DNA of 64,000 nucleotides, taken from contig JABIVD010000027.1 of the NCBI GenBank assembly GCA_018667335.1, positions 62,001 through 126,000 of the forward strand, read 5' to 3'. Under the pieces are notes generated by a model. It saw only the letters and a list, made by a program, of their open reading frames with translations, was not told where the DNA came from and did no database searches. Shown in pieces: positions 8,872-18,517 of the stretch (position 1 is the first letter of the stretch; the number at the start of each line of letters is the position of its first letter). The translations under genes and the position numbers were made by a program. This DNA comes from Rhodospirillaceae bacterium (GTDB lineage Bacteria > Pseudomonadota > Alphaproteobacteria > UBA6615).

Positions 8872-10272
8872 CTACTCCATACCCCGAACGGTGGGACCTT
8901 TTACGCCAAGCGACTTCAATTTGCGATGCAGCGCTGAGCGCTCCATTCCAACAAAGGTCGCCGTCTTTGAAATGTTGCCACCAAACCGGTTGACCTGTGC
9001 CTCGAGATACTGCCGCTCGAATTCCTCGCGTGCATCGCGCAGCGACAGTCCCAAAAATTCCGTGTTCGACGCATTCTGGAGGGCCCGCGGCGTATTTTCC
9101 ATGATCTCCGGCGGCAGCATTTCGGGGCGGATCGATTCACTTTGCTCGTTCGATGACATGATCAGCAGCCATTCGATGACGTTGCGCAGCTGGCGCACAT
9201 TGCCCGGCCAGTTGTGCGCCTGCAGCGCTGTCATGGCGTCAGGTCCGATCCGACGCGGCGGCATGCCCGCCTGTTCCGAGGCACGACGCATGAAATGCTC
9301 CGCGAGTTTCGGAATATCCTCGCGTCGGTCCGTCAGGTTTGGAATCTCAAACGGCACCACATTCAGTCGGTAGTAGAAATCCTCCCGAAAATGGCCGGCC
9401 TCGATCTCCTCGAGCAGATCACGCGTTGTGGTGGCCACGACACGCACATCGACCTTGATCCGCTGCCCGCTGCCGACGCGCTCAAATGTCTGGTCTTGCA
9501 GAACCCGGACGATCTTTCCTTGTGTCTCGATCGGCATATCCCCGACCTCGTCGAGCAACAGGGTTCCGTTATGGGCCTGTTCGAACAATCCAATCTTGCG
9601 GCCTTCGGCCTCGTTGGTGCGTCCGGTCTCAACGCCAAACAGCTCAATTTCCATGCGATCGGGCGCCATGGACGCGCAGTTCACAACGACGAATGGCTGA
9701 TCGGCCCGCCGTGAACTGGCGTGCAGCATGCGCGCTGCGACTTCCTTGCCCGCGCCCGCCGGACCGGTGATCAGCACCCGGCTGCCCGTTGGGGAAACCT
9801 TTTCAATCCCCTGGCGCAACTGCACGATGCTGGCCGAATCACCGACCATCTCCGTCTCGGGGCCGGCGCGGAGCCGCAATTCCCGGTTCTCGCGACGCAG
9901 GCGCGCTGCTTCGATCGCGCGGCTGACGATGGTGATCAGGCGATCCGTCTTGAACGGTTTCTCGATATAGTCATACGCCCCGACCTTGATCGCCTGAACG
10001 GCGGTCTCCACGGATCCGTGCCCGCTGATCATCACGACGGGTACATTCGGGTGTTCGCGGCGGATCAGGTGAAGCAGTTCCATGCCATCGAGCCGGCTGT
10101 CTTCCAGCCAGATATCGAGCACAACGAGGCTCGGGCGACGCGACGCGATCTGCTCGATCGCCTGCTCCGCGTTCGCCGCGTCGCGAGTCTCGTACCCCTC
10201 ATCTTCGAGCACACCGGCGATCAGAAGACGAATATCGTCTTCATCATCGACTATGAGAATATCTTCAGCCAT
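8872..10272 (-). CDS. ntrX: Nitrogen/redox response regulator NtrX lacking the GAFTGA loop
   Basis: 466 residues from the ATG at 10272, which gives the typical MAEDILIVDDE N-terminus; an open extension upstream overlaps ntrY and is not needed. The receiver domain (1-120) has acidic residues D9/D10 and phospho-acceptor D53. The AAA+ domain (about 140-370) has a Walker A variant GPAGAGKE, Walker B LLLDEVGD and arginine-rich sensor motifs. The sigma54-contacting GAFTGA loop is replaced by sequence around GLFEQAHNGT, so sigma54 activation is unlikely. A Fis-type helix-turn-helix ends the protein (GGNISKTATFVGMERSALH). It is cotranscribed with its kinase ntrY, 16 bases upstream. Confidence 0.95.
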   Translation of the reverse strand: MAEDILIVDDEDDIRLLIAGVLEDEGYETRDAANAEQAIEQIASRRPSLVVLDIWLEDSRLDGMELLHLIRREHPNVPVVMISGHGSVETAVQAIKVGAYDYIEKPFKTDRLITIVSRAIEAARLRRENRELRLRAGPETEMVGDSASIVQLRQGIEKVSPTGSRVLITGPAGAGKEVAARMLHASSRRADQPFVVVNCASMAPDRMEIELFGVETGRTNEAEGRKIGLFEQAHNGTLLLDEVGDMPIETQGKIVRVLQDQTFERVGSGQRIKVDVRVVATTTRDLLEEIEAGHFREDFYYRLNVVPFEIPNLTDRREDIPKLAEHFMRRASEQAGMPPRRIGPDAMTALQAHNWPGNVRQLRNVIEWLLIMSSNEQSESIRPEMLPPEIMENTPRALQNASNTEFLGLSLRDAREEFERQYLEAQVNRFGGNISKTATFVGMERSALHRKLKSLGVKGPTVRGME

Positions 10273-10288
10273 GCCCTGACATTCTGCC

Positions 10289-12682
10289 TTAAGTGTCCGT
10301 CGACGGTTCGTCGGTCTCTTCATTGCCGGATTGCGGCAGATCGACCTGCATGGTCAATACAATGCGTGCACCCGGAAGACCTTCACCCCGGTCTTCCAGG
10401 GTCAACGTTCCACCATGTTGTTCAACGATTCGCGAGACAATCGCCAGTCCCAGCCCCGTCCCCTTGGACCGCGTGGTGACATAGGGCTCAGTCAGGCGAT
10501 CGCGCTCTTCGACCGGCAGTCCGCGACCATTGTCCTCGACGAGGATCGACGCCATGTTGCCGGTCGCGGTCAACTGCATCCGCACCAAGCCCGGTTCGCG
10601 CGGCGCGTCCCCATCTGCATCGGGGCGGCCGACAATCGCATCGACGGCATTTTGCAACAGATTGGTGAGCGCCTGACTGACCAGGCCTGAATCGCAATTG
10701 GCCAGCACCGGTGTATCCGGAAAATCGGTCTCGAACCGGATATCCGCCCGCGCCTGATCCTGCAGGAACACCGCATCGCGGCAGATCTTCACCAGGTTCA
10801 CCGGTCGCACGACCGGATTGGGCATCCGCGCAAACGCCGAGAACTCATCGACCATCCGGCCAATGTCCCCAACCTGCCGGACGATGGTGTCCGTGCATTG
10901 GGCAAACACTTCCGGATCGCTTTTGACCTCTTTTAGATATTTGCGCTTCAGGCGTTCCGCCGACAGTTGAATGGGGGTCAGCGGATTTTTAATCTCATGC
11001 GCGATACGCCGCGCCACATCCGCCCACGCCGCCTTACGCTGGGCCGACTGAAGTTCCGTCACGTCATCGAACGTCACGACGAACCCGATCACCATCTGAT
11101 GCGCGTCATGTTCCGCCGCGATCCGCACATGCAGGGTCTTTCGGTCCGTGCCGCTCTCGACCGAAACCTCATCCTCGACGAGCCGTTCGGGATCACTGAC
11201 GGCGAGCGCAATCAAGTCGGCCAACTCCGGCACGCACTCTCCGAGTTGACGCCCCATGAGCTCGTCCAGCCGCAAGCCCAGCAATCCCGTTGCGGATCGG
11301 TTGGGCAGGCTGACACGCCCGGCGCTGTCGAGGCCGACGACACCGGCAGATACGCCGCCGAGCACGGCTTCGGTGAACCGCCGCCGGTCTTCGAGCTGGC
11401 GGTTTGCCTCGGTCAATTCGCCGCGTTGCTCCTCAAGCTGGCGCGTCATCCGGTTGAACGCGCGAGTCAGCATACCAATCTCGTCGTCGGACCGGCCCGC
11501 CTCGGCCAGGCGCACGCCCAGGTTTCCCGAACGCACCATTTCCGCAGCATGGACAAGGCTGGCGATCGGACGGGTCAAGCGGTTGGCAAAGACAAAAGCC
11601 AGCCCAACCGCCGTCATGAGCAACAACAGGGTGACGATGACGAAGATCGCCGCGAGCTCGATCTGCAAGTCGGTCAGTTCGGATTCCACGAGCGCGTAGT
11701 CACGCGCCGCGCGCTGGGTCGTCTCGCGCAACTCAAGCACGTTCGGGTCGATAAACCGGCCGACGTATAGAAACACCTTGGGGCGCACATCGAGCCCGAC
11801 CAGGGCGCGCACCCGATCACGGGCTTCCGCCACCAAAACAACGGGCTCGCCACCGTTCGAATCCACATAGGCCCATGCGGGGGGCAAATCGAACGTAAGC
11901 GACGACGTGAACCCGGCCTGGGACAAAATTCGCCCCGACGGATCGAGCAGCAATGCACCGTGCACGGAATGACGTTCCGTCAGCACCTCGAGGCTTCGTT
12001 CAATGCGCCGGCTGTCGGTCGCGACCTGCGGCCAGATACGATTCAGCTCCCCGCTCATGGCAAACGCGTCAGAGCGGAAAATCTGTTCGTGCTCGCTCAG
12101 ATAGGCTTCCGACACGCGTACTGAACTTTCGACGGCCTGACGCACCCTGTCGCTGAACCAGTTCTGAATCGTGACATTGAAAAACAGGGCGGCGAGAACG
12201 ACCGCCAGGATCGCCGGGACGATCGCGACAATCGAAAACAGGCCGACCAGGCGCACATGCATGCGGGCCGCGGCAAGACCGGAGCGGCGCTGTCCCCAAA
12301 GACGGACCAACCCATGGACGACGACGGCGCCGAGCGCCAGAACGAGCACGAGATCGACGGCGACCAGCACATCAAGCGCGGAATCGCCCATCCCGAAATT
12401 GCTGTTGCCCGTCAGGGTCAGGAACGTGGCTATTCCGGCTGTGACACCCACCACCATGAGCACAAGCGCCAGGCGCCGCCCGATGTTCGTGCGCCCGGCC
12501 CACATGGCCACGCGCCGCATCGCGGCTGCATCCCGGCGTCCGGAACCGCTCACAAAATCCGGGCTTGGCTCGGACGTCACCTGCAGGGTGTTTCCGTGCG
12601 CCTTCCCGGGGCTTACTTCATCGGTCATTCGATGCTCGATCGTGCCCGTGCTTCCTGTGGACCCATTGGGGGTGGACCCCAT
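10289..12682 (-). CDS. ntrY: Sensor histidine kinase NtrY
   Basis: About 797 residues from the first ATG; an ATG at 12628 is an alternative. Three hydrophobic helices come early (about 68-91, 101-129 and 145-172). An extracytoplasmic region of about 170 residues follows, then a fourth helix around IFVIVTLLLLMTAVGLAF, then HAMP (NRLTRPIASLV) and a PAS domain. The kinase core has the H-box ARRIAHEIKNPLTPIQ, the N-box NLLQNAVDAI, VEDNGRGLP and GTGLGLAIVSRI. It phosphorylates NtrX and is linked to nitrogen or redox state in relatives. A perfect 16-bp palindrome covers the first start codon (see the separate entry), which could modulate its translation relative to ntrC. Confidence 0.95.
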   Translation of the reverse strand: MGSTPNGSTGSTGTIEHRMTDEVSPGKAHGNTLQVTSEPSPDFVSGSGRRDAAAMRRVAMWAGRTNIGRRLALVLMVVGVTAGIATFLTLTGNSNFGMGDSALDVLVAVDLVLVLALGAVVVHGLVRLWGQRRSGLAAARMHVRLVGLFSIVAIVPAILAVVLAALFFNVTIQNWFSDRVRQAVESSVRVSEAYLSEHEQIFRSDAFAMSGELNRIWPQVATDSRRIERSLEVLTERHSVHGALLLDPSGRILSQAGFTSSLTFDLPPAWAYVDSNGGEPVVLVAEARDRVRALVGLDVRPKVFLYVGRFIDPNVLELRETTQRAARDYALVESELTDLQIELAAIFVIVTLLLLMTAVGLAFVFANRLTRPIASLVHAAEMVRSGNLGVRLAEAGRSDDEIGMLTRAFNRMTRQLEEQRGELTEANRQLEDRRRFTEAVLGGVSAGVVGLDSAGRVSLPNRSATGLLGLRLDELMGRQLGECVPELADLIALAVSDPERLVEDEVSVESGTDRKTLHVRIAAEHDAHQMVIGFVVTFDDVTELQSAQRKAAWADVARRIAHEIKNPLTPIQLSAERLKRKYLKEVKSDPEVFAQCTDTIVRQVGDIGRMVDEFSAFARMPNPVVRPVNLVKICRDAVFLQDQARADIRFETDFPDTPVLANCDSGLVSQALTNLLQNAVDAIVGRPDADGDAPREPGLVRMQLTATGNMASILVEDNGRGLPVEERDRLTEPYVTTRSKGTGLGLAIVSRIVEQHGGTLTLEDRGEGLPGARIVLTMQVDLPQSGNEETDEPSTDT

Positions 12683-12690
12683 ATGGGGTC
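12675..12690. promoter_or_regulatory. 16-bp perfect palindrome over the ntrY start codon
   Basis: The plus strand reads GACCCCATATGGGGTC. The ATG proposed for ntrY lies in its centre. In RNA it would form a strong hairpin hiding the start; in DNA it could be an operator. It sits in the 32-base gap between ntrC and ntrY. If translation starts at 12628 instead, the palindrome would lie in the untranslated gap. Confidence 0.55.
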
Positions 12691-12714
12691 ATACCGTTGA
12701 AAATGCACGATGTC

Positions 12715-14163
12715 CTATTTTACGCCCCGCACAACATCAATGTCTAACTCACGGATTTTCTTACGTAATGTGTTTCGATTCAGGCCGAGCAATTCGGCGG
12801 CGCGGAGTTGGTTTCCGCGGGTCGCCTCGAGCGCCAGAGAGATCAGCGGTCGCTCCACCTCATGCAGCACGCGTCCGTAGAGTCCGGGCGCCGGCAGCCC
12901 GTCCCGGTGGGCAGAGAAATAAGTCCGCATATGTCGTTCGACCGCGTCGGACAGCGACTCCTCGTCGCTGCCGGCCTCATGCACACTGCCCGGGGCAGAC
13001 TGCGCCAATTCCGCCTCGACCGTCTCGACATTGATCACATCCTGGCTGTAGAGCGCCGTCAACCGCTGCACGAGGTTCTCGAGTTCACGAACATTGCCGG
13101 GCCAGCGATAATCCATCAGCCGTTGCATGGCTTCAGGCATGAAGCTCTTGGGGCCCATTTCGCTGACTTCCGCATGGGCAATAAAATGGGACACCAGCTC
13201 GGGAATGTCCTCAGATCGTTCGCGCAGGGGCGGAATACGAAGCGGCACGACGTTCAAACGATAGTAGAGGTCCTCGCGAAACAGGCCCTGACGCACCGCC
13301 AGCCGCAAATCGCGATGGGTCGCGGCGATGATCCGCACATTGGTGGAGATGGGCGTCCGGCCGCCCACAGTCGTGTACTCGCCTTCCTGCAACACCCGCA
13401 GCAACCGGGTCTGCGCCTCAATCGGCATGTCGCCGATCTCGTCGAGAAACAGCGTGCCCCCCTCGGCCTGCTCGAAGCGCCCCGCATAACGGCTGGTCGC
13501 CCCCGTGAAGGCGCCCTTCTCATGACCAAAAAGCTCGCTCTCGATGAGCTCCCGGGGAATCGCCGCCATATTTATCGCAACAAACGGCCCGCGCCTGCGT
13601 TTGCCGTAGTCATGCAGCGCACGCGCGACAAGCTCTTTGCCAGTACCGGATTCGCCGGTCACCATGACCGTGAGATCGGTGTTCATCAATCGCGCGAGCA
13701 CCCGGTAGATGTCCTGCATCGCCGAAGAACGCCCGATCAACGGCAGCTCCTCTTCATCACCCGGCAGGCCATATGACGGCGTTTCTGCCGGCGCGGGGCT
13801 CTCCGACAAGGCGCGCTGGACGACCTCGACCAATTCCTTGAGGTCGAAAGGCTTGGGCAAATACTCAAACGCCCCGCGCTCGGTCGCTCGAACGGCGGTC
13901 AGCAGCGTGTTCTGGGCACTCATCACGATGATGCGCAAATCCGGGCGGATCTTGCGGATGCGCGGGATGAGATCGAGGCCGTTCTCATCGGGCATAACCA
14001 CATCGGTGATCACCAGATCCCCCTCGCCATCGGATATCCAGCGCCAGAGATTGGCCGCGGTCCCGGTCGAGCGCACCTCATGGCCGAGGCGCCCCAGCGC
14101 CTGGCCCAGCACGGTTCGTATGCTCCGATCATCATCGGCGATCAGGATTGTCGCTGCGCTCAT
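12715..14163 (-). CDS. ntrC: Nitrogen regulation sigma54 activator NtrC
   Basis: 482 residues. The receiver domain has D10-D12 and the phospho-acceptor D54 ([12 protein letters not shown]). The AAA+ domain has Walker A GESGTGKE, the sigma54-contacting HEKGAFTGA and Walker [11 protein letters not shown]. The C-terminal Fis-type helix-turn-helix is [21 protein letters not shown]. It activates glnA, amt and other nitrogen genes under nitrogen limitation when phosphorylated by NtrB. The ATG overlaps the ntrB stop by one base (TAATG). Unlike the neighbouring NtrX, it keeps an intact GAFTGA, so the two paralogues in this cluster differ in their ability to work with sigma54. Confidence 0.97.
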   Translation of the reverse strand: MSAATILIADDDRSIRTVLGQALGRLGHEVRSTGTAANLWRWISDGEGDLVITDVVMPDENGLDLIPRIRKIRPDLRIIVMSAQNTLLTAVRATERGAFEYLPKPFDLKELVEVVQRALSESPAPAETPSYGLPGDEEELPLIGRSSAMQDIYRVLARLMNTDLTVMVTGESGTGKELVARALHDYGKRRRGPFVAINMAAIPRELIESELFGHEKGAFTGATSRYAGRFEQAEGGTLFLDEIGDMPIEAQTRLLRVLQEGEYTTVGGRTPISTNVRIIAATHRDLRLAVRQGLFREDLYYRLNVVPLRIPPLRERSEDIPELVSHFIAHAEVSEMGPKSFMPEAMQRLMDYRWPGNVRELENLVQRLTALYSQDVINVETVEAELAQSAPGSVHEAGSDEESLSDAVERHMRTYFSAHRDGLPAPGLYGRVLHEVERPLISLALEATRGNQLRAAELLGLNRNTLRKKIRELDIDVVRGVK

Positions 14164-15290
14164 TACGATGTCCTCGCTGCCGCTTCGTCCACCGGCAGCA
14201 TCACCTTGAATGCGGTGCCGGAATTGTCGCTCTCGAGGTCGATCACGCCGCCATGATCGCCAACCAGCTTGGCAACCAGCGCAAGCCCTAATCCGCTGCC
14301 GTTCTTCTTGGACGTCACGAAAGGGTCAAACAGGTAGGGACGAATGTCGGGCGGAACGCCAGAACCGTTGTCACGGATTGTGATCTCGATCGGCAGGTCA
14401 ACTCGCTCACCGGTGCCCGGGAGCGCCAGACGCAGTCCGTTTCGATACCGCGTCTCAATACGGATTTCACCGCCCGACGCGTCGACGGCTTCGGCGGCAT
14501 TCTTCACCAGATTGAGGAAGACCTGAATGAGCTGGTCCCGGTTGCCGGACACCATCGGGAGTGACGGGTCAAACAACGGCACGAAACGTACGTTGCGGGC
14601 AAATCCGTTCTCGGCAGAACGCTGCGCGCGATCGAGGACCTCGTGGATGTTCACCGCGGACCGTTCGGGCAGGCGTTCGTCGGAGAAGGCCTCCATACGG
14701 TTCACCAGGGAGACGATCCGGTCGGCCTCATCGCAGATCAGCTGGGTCAGCTCGCGACCTTCGTCGTCCGTACCATCCTCGAGTAGCTGCGCGGCGCCGC
14801 GAATGCCCGAAAGCGGGTTCTTAACCTCATGGGCCAGCATCGACGCCATCGCCGTCACCGAGCGCGCGGCCCCGCGATGCACCAGCTGCCTGTCGATATG
14901 ACGCGCGAGTGTCTGTTCGTGCAGGCTGATCACCACCACCCCCTCTTCGTCGGGCAGGGGTTGCGTCTGAACCGACATCTCGCGTTCATCCAGGCGCGGT
15001 CCTTCGATGGAAACATCGCGTTCCGCAAAGCTCGCGCCGTCGCGACGTGACTTTTCTATAACGAAAAACAAGGGGTTGTCGGAGGTTATGAAGGCATCGA
15101 GTGAATTTCCGACGAGGCTGTGTGCCCCGAGACCGAACAGTTGTTCGGCCGCGTTGTTCACGTATCGAATGCAGTTGCCCTCACCTACCGCGATCACCGC
15201 ATCACTCAGGGAGTTCAAGACCGACATCGGGTCGAGGCCGGAAAGCATGCCCGCCGCCGGTTCCCGTGACCGGTTATCAGCCATCGACAT
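14163..15290 (-). CDS. ntrB: Nitrogen sensor histidine kinase/phosphatase NtrB
   Basis: About 375 residues, soluble, with no membrane helices. An N-terminal PAS domain (about 22-130) is followed by the H-box [19 protein letters not shown], the N-box [12 protein letters not shown], the G1 box IRDNGSGVP and [13 protein letters not shown]. It phosphorylates or dephosphorylates NtrC under control of the PII protein. The ATG at 15290 overlaps the dusB stop as TGATG; a GTG three bases upstream and an ATG six bases downstream are alternatives. It lies in the conserved dusB-ntrB-ntrC order, so dusB and the sensor share a transcript. Confidence 0.96.
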   Translation of the reverse strand: MSMADNRSREPAAGMLSGLDPMSVLNSLSDAVIAVGEGNCIRYVNNAAEQLFGLGAHSLVGNSLDAFITSDNPLFFVIEKSRRDGASFAERDVSIEGPRLDEREMSVQTQPLPDEEGVVVISLHEQTLARHIDRQLVHRGAARSVTAMASMLAHEVKNPLSGIRGAAQLLEDGTDDEGRELTQLICDEADRIVSLVNRMEAFSDERLPERSAVNIHEVLDRAQRSAENGFARNVRFVPLFDPSLPMVSGNRDQLIQVFLNLVKNAAEAVDASGGEIRIETRYRNGLRLALPGTGERVDLPIEITIRDNGSGVPPDIRPYLFDPFVTSKKNGSGLGLALVAKLVGDHGGVIDLESDNSGTAFKVMLPVDEAAARTS

Positions 15291-16297
15291 CACGCAGCTT
15301 CCAGGGACAAATCATGATAACGGTGCATTTCCGCGAAAATCACCTGCTCATCGAGGGTGTTGTTCACCACATTCCGGAATTCGGCAGCGCCGGGAAATCC
15401 GTTGATGTACCAGCCGATATGTTTGCGGGCGTTCCGGATGCCATTGCTCACGCCGTACAGGCTGAGCATCCCGTCGAGATGTTCGCGCAAAATCTCCCAG
15501 CGCCGTGAGATATCCGGCTCCGGCCGCACTTCGCCGGTCGCGAAATGGTGCGCCACGTCCCCCGGAAACCATGGATTTCCCTGGGCGGCCCGACCGATCA
15601 TCACTGCATCCGCGCCCGAACGCTCCAGGCACGCATAAGCATCATCGATGGAACGGATGTCCCCGTTCGCGATCAATGGAAGAGAGACGCTGTCCCGCAC
15701 CTCGGCGATGAAGTCCCAATCGGCGCTGCCGGTGTAGAACTGACAGCGCGTGCGACCATGCACGGTCAGCATCTGGACACCGATGTCCTCGGCAATCCGG
15801 GCGAGTTCCGGCGCATTGCGGCTGTCATCGTCCCAGCCGGTGCGCATTTTCACGCTCACGGGAACCTCGACGGCGTCGACCACGGCCCGCATGATTTCGG
15901 TCGCCAGAGGGAGATCGCGCATCATCGCCGAGCCGGATGCCTTGCGGACGATCTTCTTGGCGGGACAGCCGAAATTGATGTCGACCAGGTCGGCACCACG
16001 CTCGACCGACAGAATCGCCGCATCTGCCATGATCTGGGGGTCCGTGCCCGCCAACTGGATGCAGACGGGACCGGCGTCGCGATCAAACAGCATCCGCTGG
16101 GTGGATTGCCGCGTATTGAGCAGCATCTGCCGGCTGGCGACCATCTCCGAGACCACGAGCCCGACACCAAAACGCTGCGCCAAGCGCCGAAACGGTTGGT
16201 CGCTCACACCCGACATCGGGGCGAGAAAGACCCTATTGGGAATCCGGACGGCCCCGATATCCAAGGGTTCTGAAACGTTGACGGGGGAAGTGGTCAT
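15290..16297 (-). CDS. dusB: tRNA-dihydrouridine synthase B
   Basis: 335 residues. FMN-dependent TIM-barrel enzyme that reduces uridine in the tRNA D-loop. Motifs: FLAPMSGVSDQPFR at the start of the barrel, DINFGCPAKKIVRKASGSAMM with the catalytic cysteine, the FMN-phosphate residues in VHGRTRCQFYTGSADW and GDIRS, and MIGRAAQGNPW near 230. The tail contains RKHIGWYINGFPGA, a helix that contacts tRNA. It is the first gene of the ntr operon and overlaps ntrB by one base. Confidence 0.96.
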   Translation of the reverse strand: MTTSPVNVSEPLDIGAVRIPNRVFLAPMSGVSDQPFRRLAQRFGVGLVVSEMVASRQMLLNTRQSTQRMLFDRDAGPVCIQLAGTDPQIMADAAILSVERGADLVDINFGCPAKKIVRKASGSAMMRDLPLATEIMRAVVDAVEVPVSVKMRTGWDDDSRNAPELARIAEDIGVQMLTVHGRTRCQFYTGSADWDFIAEVRDSVSLPLIANGDIRSIDDAYACLERSGADAVMIGRAAQGNPWFPGDVAHHFATGEVRPEPDISRRWEILREHLDGMLSLYGVSNGIRNARKHIGWYINGFPGAAEFRNVVNNTLDEQVIFAEMHRYHDLSLEAA

Positions 16298-16332
16298 TTT
16301 TTATACATTTGCGCCGGTTGGTTATCGTTTGG

Positions 16333-16353
16333 GCACAATAAGGTCCATTGTGC
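16333..16353. promoter_or_regulatory. Inverted repeat in the dusB-ntr leader region
   Basis: Perfect 7-bp arms GCACAAT and ATTGTGC are separated by seven bases, about 36 bases before the dusB ATG. No U-run follows on the minus strand, so it is a weak terminator for the upstream membrane-protein gene. It could equally be an operator. The GCAC...GTGC halves resemble NtrC half-sites, but the spacing is wider than the enteric consensus. Confidence 0.4.
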
Positions 16354-16381
16354 GGCGCAACAAGAGCTATCTGGACACTAC

Positions 16382-17194
16382 CTAGCTGATAATCACATCC
16401 GTCACGAATTTCACACCAGGGAATGCGAGGGCGATCAGCAGGTAAGCAAACAGGACGATGCGGGCCGCGCGACGGCCGCGCAGGCCGCTGCCTCGATTGA
16501 GCAACAGGACGAGGCCAATAATCACAAAGGTTGCCACCGACAAAAGGATCTTGTGATCCAATTCCACAAAGGCCCCCGTCGCCGAGAACTGGGTCGCCAC
16601 GCCCGTCAGTAACCCGACACCGAGCACGATCTCGGCCGCGATCAGGAGCCTGATCTGTAAATACTCCGCATCGGCGACTGCCGGCAGGATCTCGGACCAT
16701 CCCGAAACACGATGGGCACGCAACGCGCGCTCCTTGAGCCAGATGGCCAGTGCGGCAACAGCTGCGATGCTGATGAGCCCGTAGGTGACGAGGGAGACCC
16801 CGATATGGACCTGCAGCCAGGCCGTAAGCAGGTTGCCGGACAATGGCTGCTCTGGAACGGACGACCACGCCAGCGCAATGAGGCCCAACAGCACCAGATA
16901 CGGCAGCAACAACCCGCTCAGGCGACGCGCGGCCGCGGACAGGACACAGACGACCAGGTACACGACCATCGTCGCGGCGATGATCGTCCACAATGTGGCG
17001 CTGAAACCCGTCCGCCAGATGCCACCGGCAACCGAAATATCGAGGGCCAGCGGCCCGATGGTCGCAGCCAGCAGCAATAACCAGAACAGGAGGCCGCCCG
17101 CGGGTTCAATCCCGCCGCGGCGTCCGTACGGCAGCAATGCTGCGGGCAACAGCGTCAAAAGTGCCGCAATGCCCAAAGTGATCGATCCACCCAT
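16382..17194 (-). CDS. CcsA/YpjD-like integral membrane protein (cytochrome c assembly family)
   Basis: About 270 residues with eight hydrophobic helices. The conserved histidines of the CcsA/CcmC heme-handling fold appear in WLQVHIGVSLVTYGL (about 130) and ELDHKILLSVATFVIIG (about 215). Stand-alone YpjD-type proteins of this size are common in Proteobacteria, usually near ffh or as single genes; their exact role is unclear, though heme binding is plausible. The start is ATG at 17194 or GTG at 17200, and neither has a strong ribosome binding site. The gene is divergent from ispDF and 84 bases upstream of dusB. It could contribute readthrough to the ntr genes. Confidence 0.8.
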   Translation of the reverse strand: MGGSITLGIAALLTLLPAALLPYGRRGGIEPAGGLLFWLLLLAATIGPLALDISVAGGIWRTGFSATLWTIIAATMVVYLVVCVLSAAARRLSGLLLPYLVLLGLIALAWSSVPEQPLSGNLLTAWLQVHIGVSLVTYGLISIAAVAALAIWLKERALRAHRVSGWSEILPAVADAEYLQIRLLIAAEIVLGVGLLTGVATQFSATGAFVELDHKILLSVATFVIIGLVLLLNRGSGLRGRRAARIVLFAYLLIALAFPGVKFVTDVIIS

Positions 17195-17331
17195 GGGCAC
17201 ATCATACGACCGTCACACGCGCCGGTCACTTGCACGGCTACGTGACCCGCACATTTCCATGTTCGGCTGATTTGGGCGCGACGCCTTGGCAAGGCATAGG
17301 CGTGCGACTAACGTGCGCCCAGATTTCGCTT

Positions 17332-17335
17332 GGAG
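17332..17335 (+). promoter_or_regulatory. Ribosome binding site fixing the GTG start of ispDF
   Basis: GGAG lies nine bases before a GTG at 17345. The open frame reaches back to a TTG at 17330, but that would place the GGAG inside the gene. Confidence 0.55.
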
Positions 17336-17344
17336 TGGCCAGAC

Positions 17345-18517
17345 GTGCCCGAAACCGTTGCCCTCATTGTCGCCGCCGGCCGCGGGTCCCGCATGCCGGG
17401 AGACGTGCCCAAACAGTATCGGCACCTGCATGGACGCGCCATCCTGCGCCACGTGCTTGAGGCATTCGTCGCGCACCCCGGCATCTCTGCGGTCCACACG
17501 GTGATTCATCCCGATGATGCCGAGCGGTTTGCCGATGTCAGCCGGGGCCTGAACCTGGGTGTCCCGGTCCCGGGCGGTGAGACCCGGCAGGAGTCCGTGA
17601 GAAACGGTCTGGAATCCCTCGCGGCGGAAACATCCCCCGAAAAGGTGCTGATTCATGACGGCGCCCGGCCTTTCGTCTCCCCGGCCCTGATCGATCGCGT
17701 GATTGATGCACTCGATCGCTTCGACGGAGCGGTCCCGGCGCTCCCCATGACGGACACGGTCAAACGGGTCAGCGGCGACGCCGTTGTCGGCACCGTCGAC
17801 CGCAGCGGATTGTTTCGCGCGCAGACTCCACAGGGCTTCCGGTTTCCCGCGTTGCTTTCCGCCCACGGAAAAGCCGCAGAAAACATGGACGGGCAGAGCT
17901 TCACCGATGACGCGTCCGTCGCCGAAGCGGCGGGCCTGAGCATCTCCGTCATCGCGGGCGAGGAGAGCAACATCAAGATCACCCATGACGACGATATGGC
18001 GCGTGCGGCCGCGTGGTTACGCGGCGCACGCGAAACCCGCGTGGGGTCCGGTTTCGACGTACATGCATTCGGTCCGGGCAACAGCGTGCGTCTGGGCGGG
18101 ATCGATATCGCGCACAGCCAGGCACTCGCCGGACATTCCGATGCAGACGTCGCACTCCACGCGTTGACGGATGCCATCCTCGGCGCCATCGGCGACGGCG
18201 ATATCGGCTCCCACTTCCCGCCCTCCGACCCACAGTGGCAGGGTGCGGACTCAAGTCAGTTTCTCGCCCATGCCGCAAACCTCCTGCGCCAGCGAAGCGG
18301 CACGCTGGTTCATGCTGACCTGACCATCATCTGCGAGCAGCCGCGCATCGGTGCGCACCGCGACGCCATGCGGGCACGGATCGCTGAAATTCTGGCGATC
18401 GATGCGAGCCGTGTATCGGTCAAGGCCACCACCACCGAGGGTCTCGGCTTTACCGGGCGCAACGAAGGCATCGCCGCGCAGGCAAGCGTGACGGTCACAG
18501 TTGAGGAAAGCGCATGA
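17345..18517 (+). CDS. ispDF: Bifunctional 2-C-methyl-D-erythritol 4-phosphate cytidylyltransferase / MEcPP synthase IspDF
   Basis: About 390 residues, a fusion of two non-consecutive MEP-pathway enzymes. IspD (about 1-225) makes CDP-methylerythritol: [11 protein letters not shown] and PKQY bind CTP, followed by GARPFV and TDTVKRV. IspF (about 232-390) forms the cyclic diphosphate: [10 protein letters not shown] gives zinc ligands D238 and H240, [12 protein letters not shown] the third histidine, and [12 protein letters not shown] the CMP pocket. The fusion is typical of Alphaproteobacteria. The intermediate kinase IspE is not in the window, while Dxr is encoded at about 59-60 kb. GTG is chosen for its GGAG. 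The stop overlaps pgpA by ATGA. Confidence 0.96.
   Translation: MPETVALIVAAGRGSRMPGDVPKQYRHLHGRAILRHVLEAFVAHPGISAVHTVIHPDDAERFADVSRGLNLGVPVPGGETRQESVRNGLESLAAETSPEKVLIHDGARPFVSPALIDRVIDALDRFDGAVPALPMTDTVKRVSGDAVVGTVDRSGLFRAQTPQGFRFPALLSAHGKAAENMDGQSFTDDASVAEAAGLSISVIAGEESNIKITHDDDMARAAAWLRGARETRVGSGFDVHAFGPGNSVRLGGIDIAHSQALAGHSDADVALHALTDAILGAIGDGDIGSHFPPSDPQWQGADSSQFLAHAANLLRQRSGTLVHADLTIICEQPRIGAHRDAMRARIAEILAIDASRVSVKATTTEGLGFTGRNEGIAAQASVTVTVEESA

Noticed and set aside
7067-9373. A plus-strand open frame of about 768 codons opposite dat, trkA and ntrX
   Set aside because: It is a shadow of well-conserved minus-strand genes in GC-rich DNA. The translation is rich in His/Arg/Asp/Gly with no domain, and no ribosome binding site is seen.
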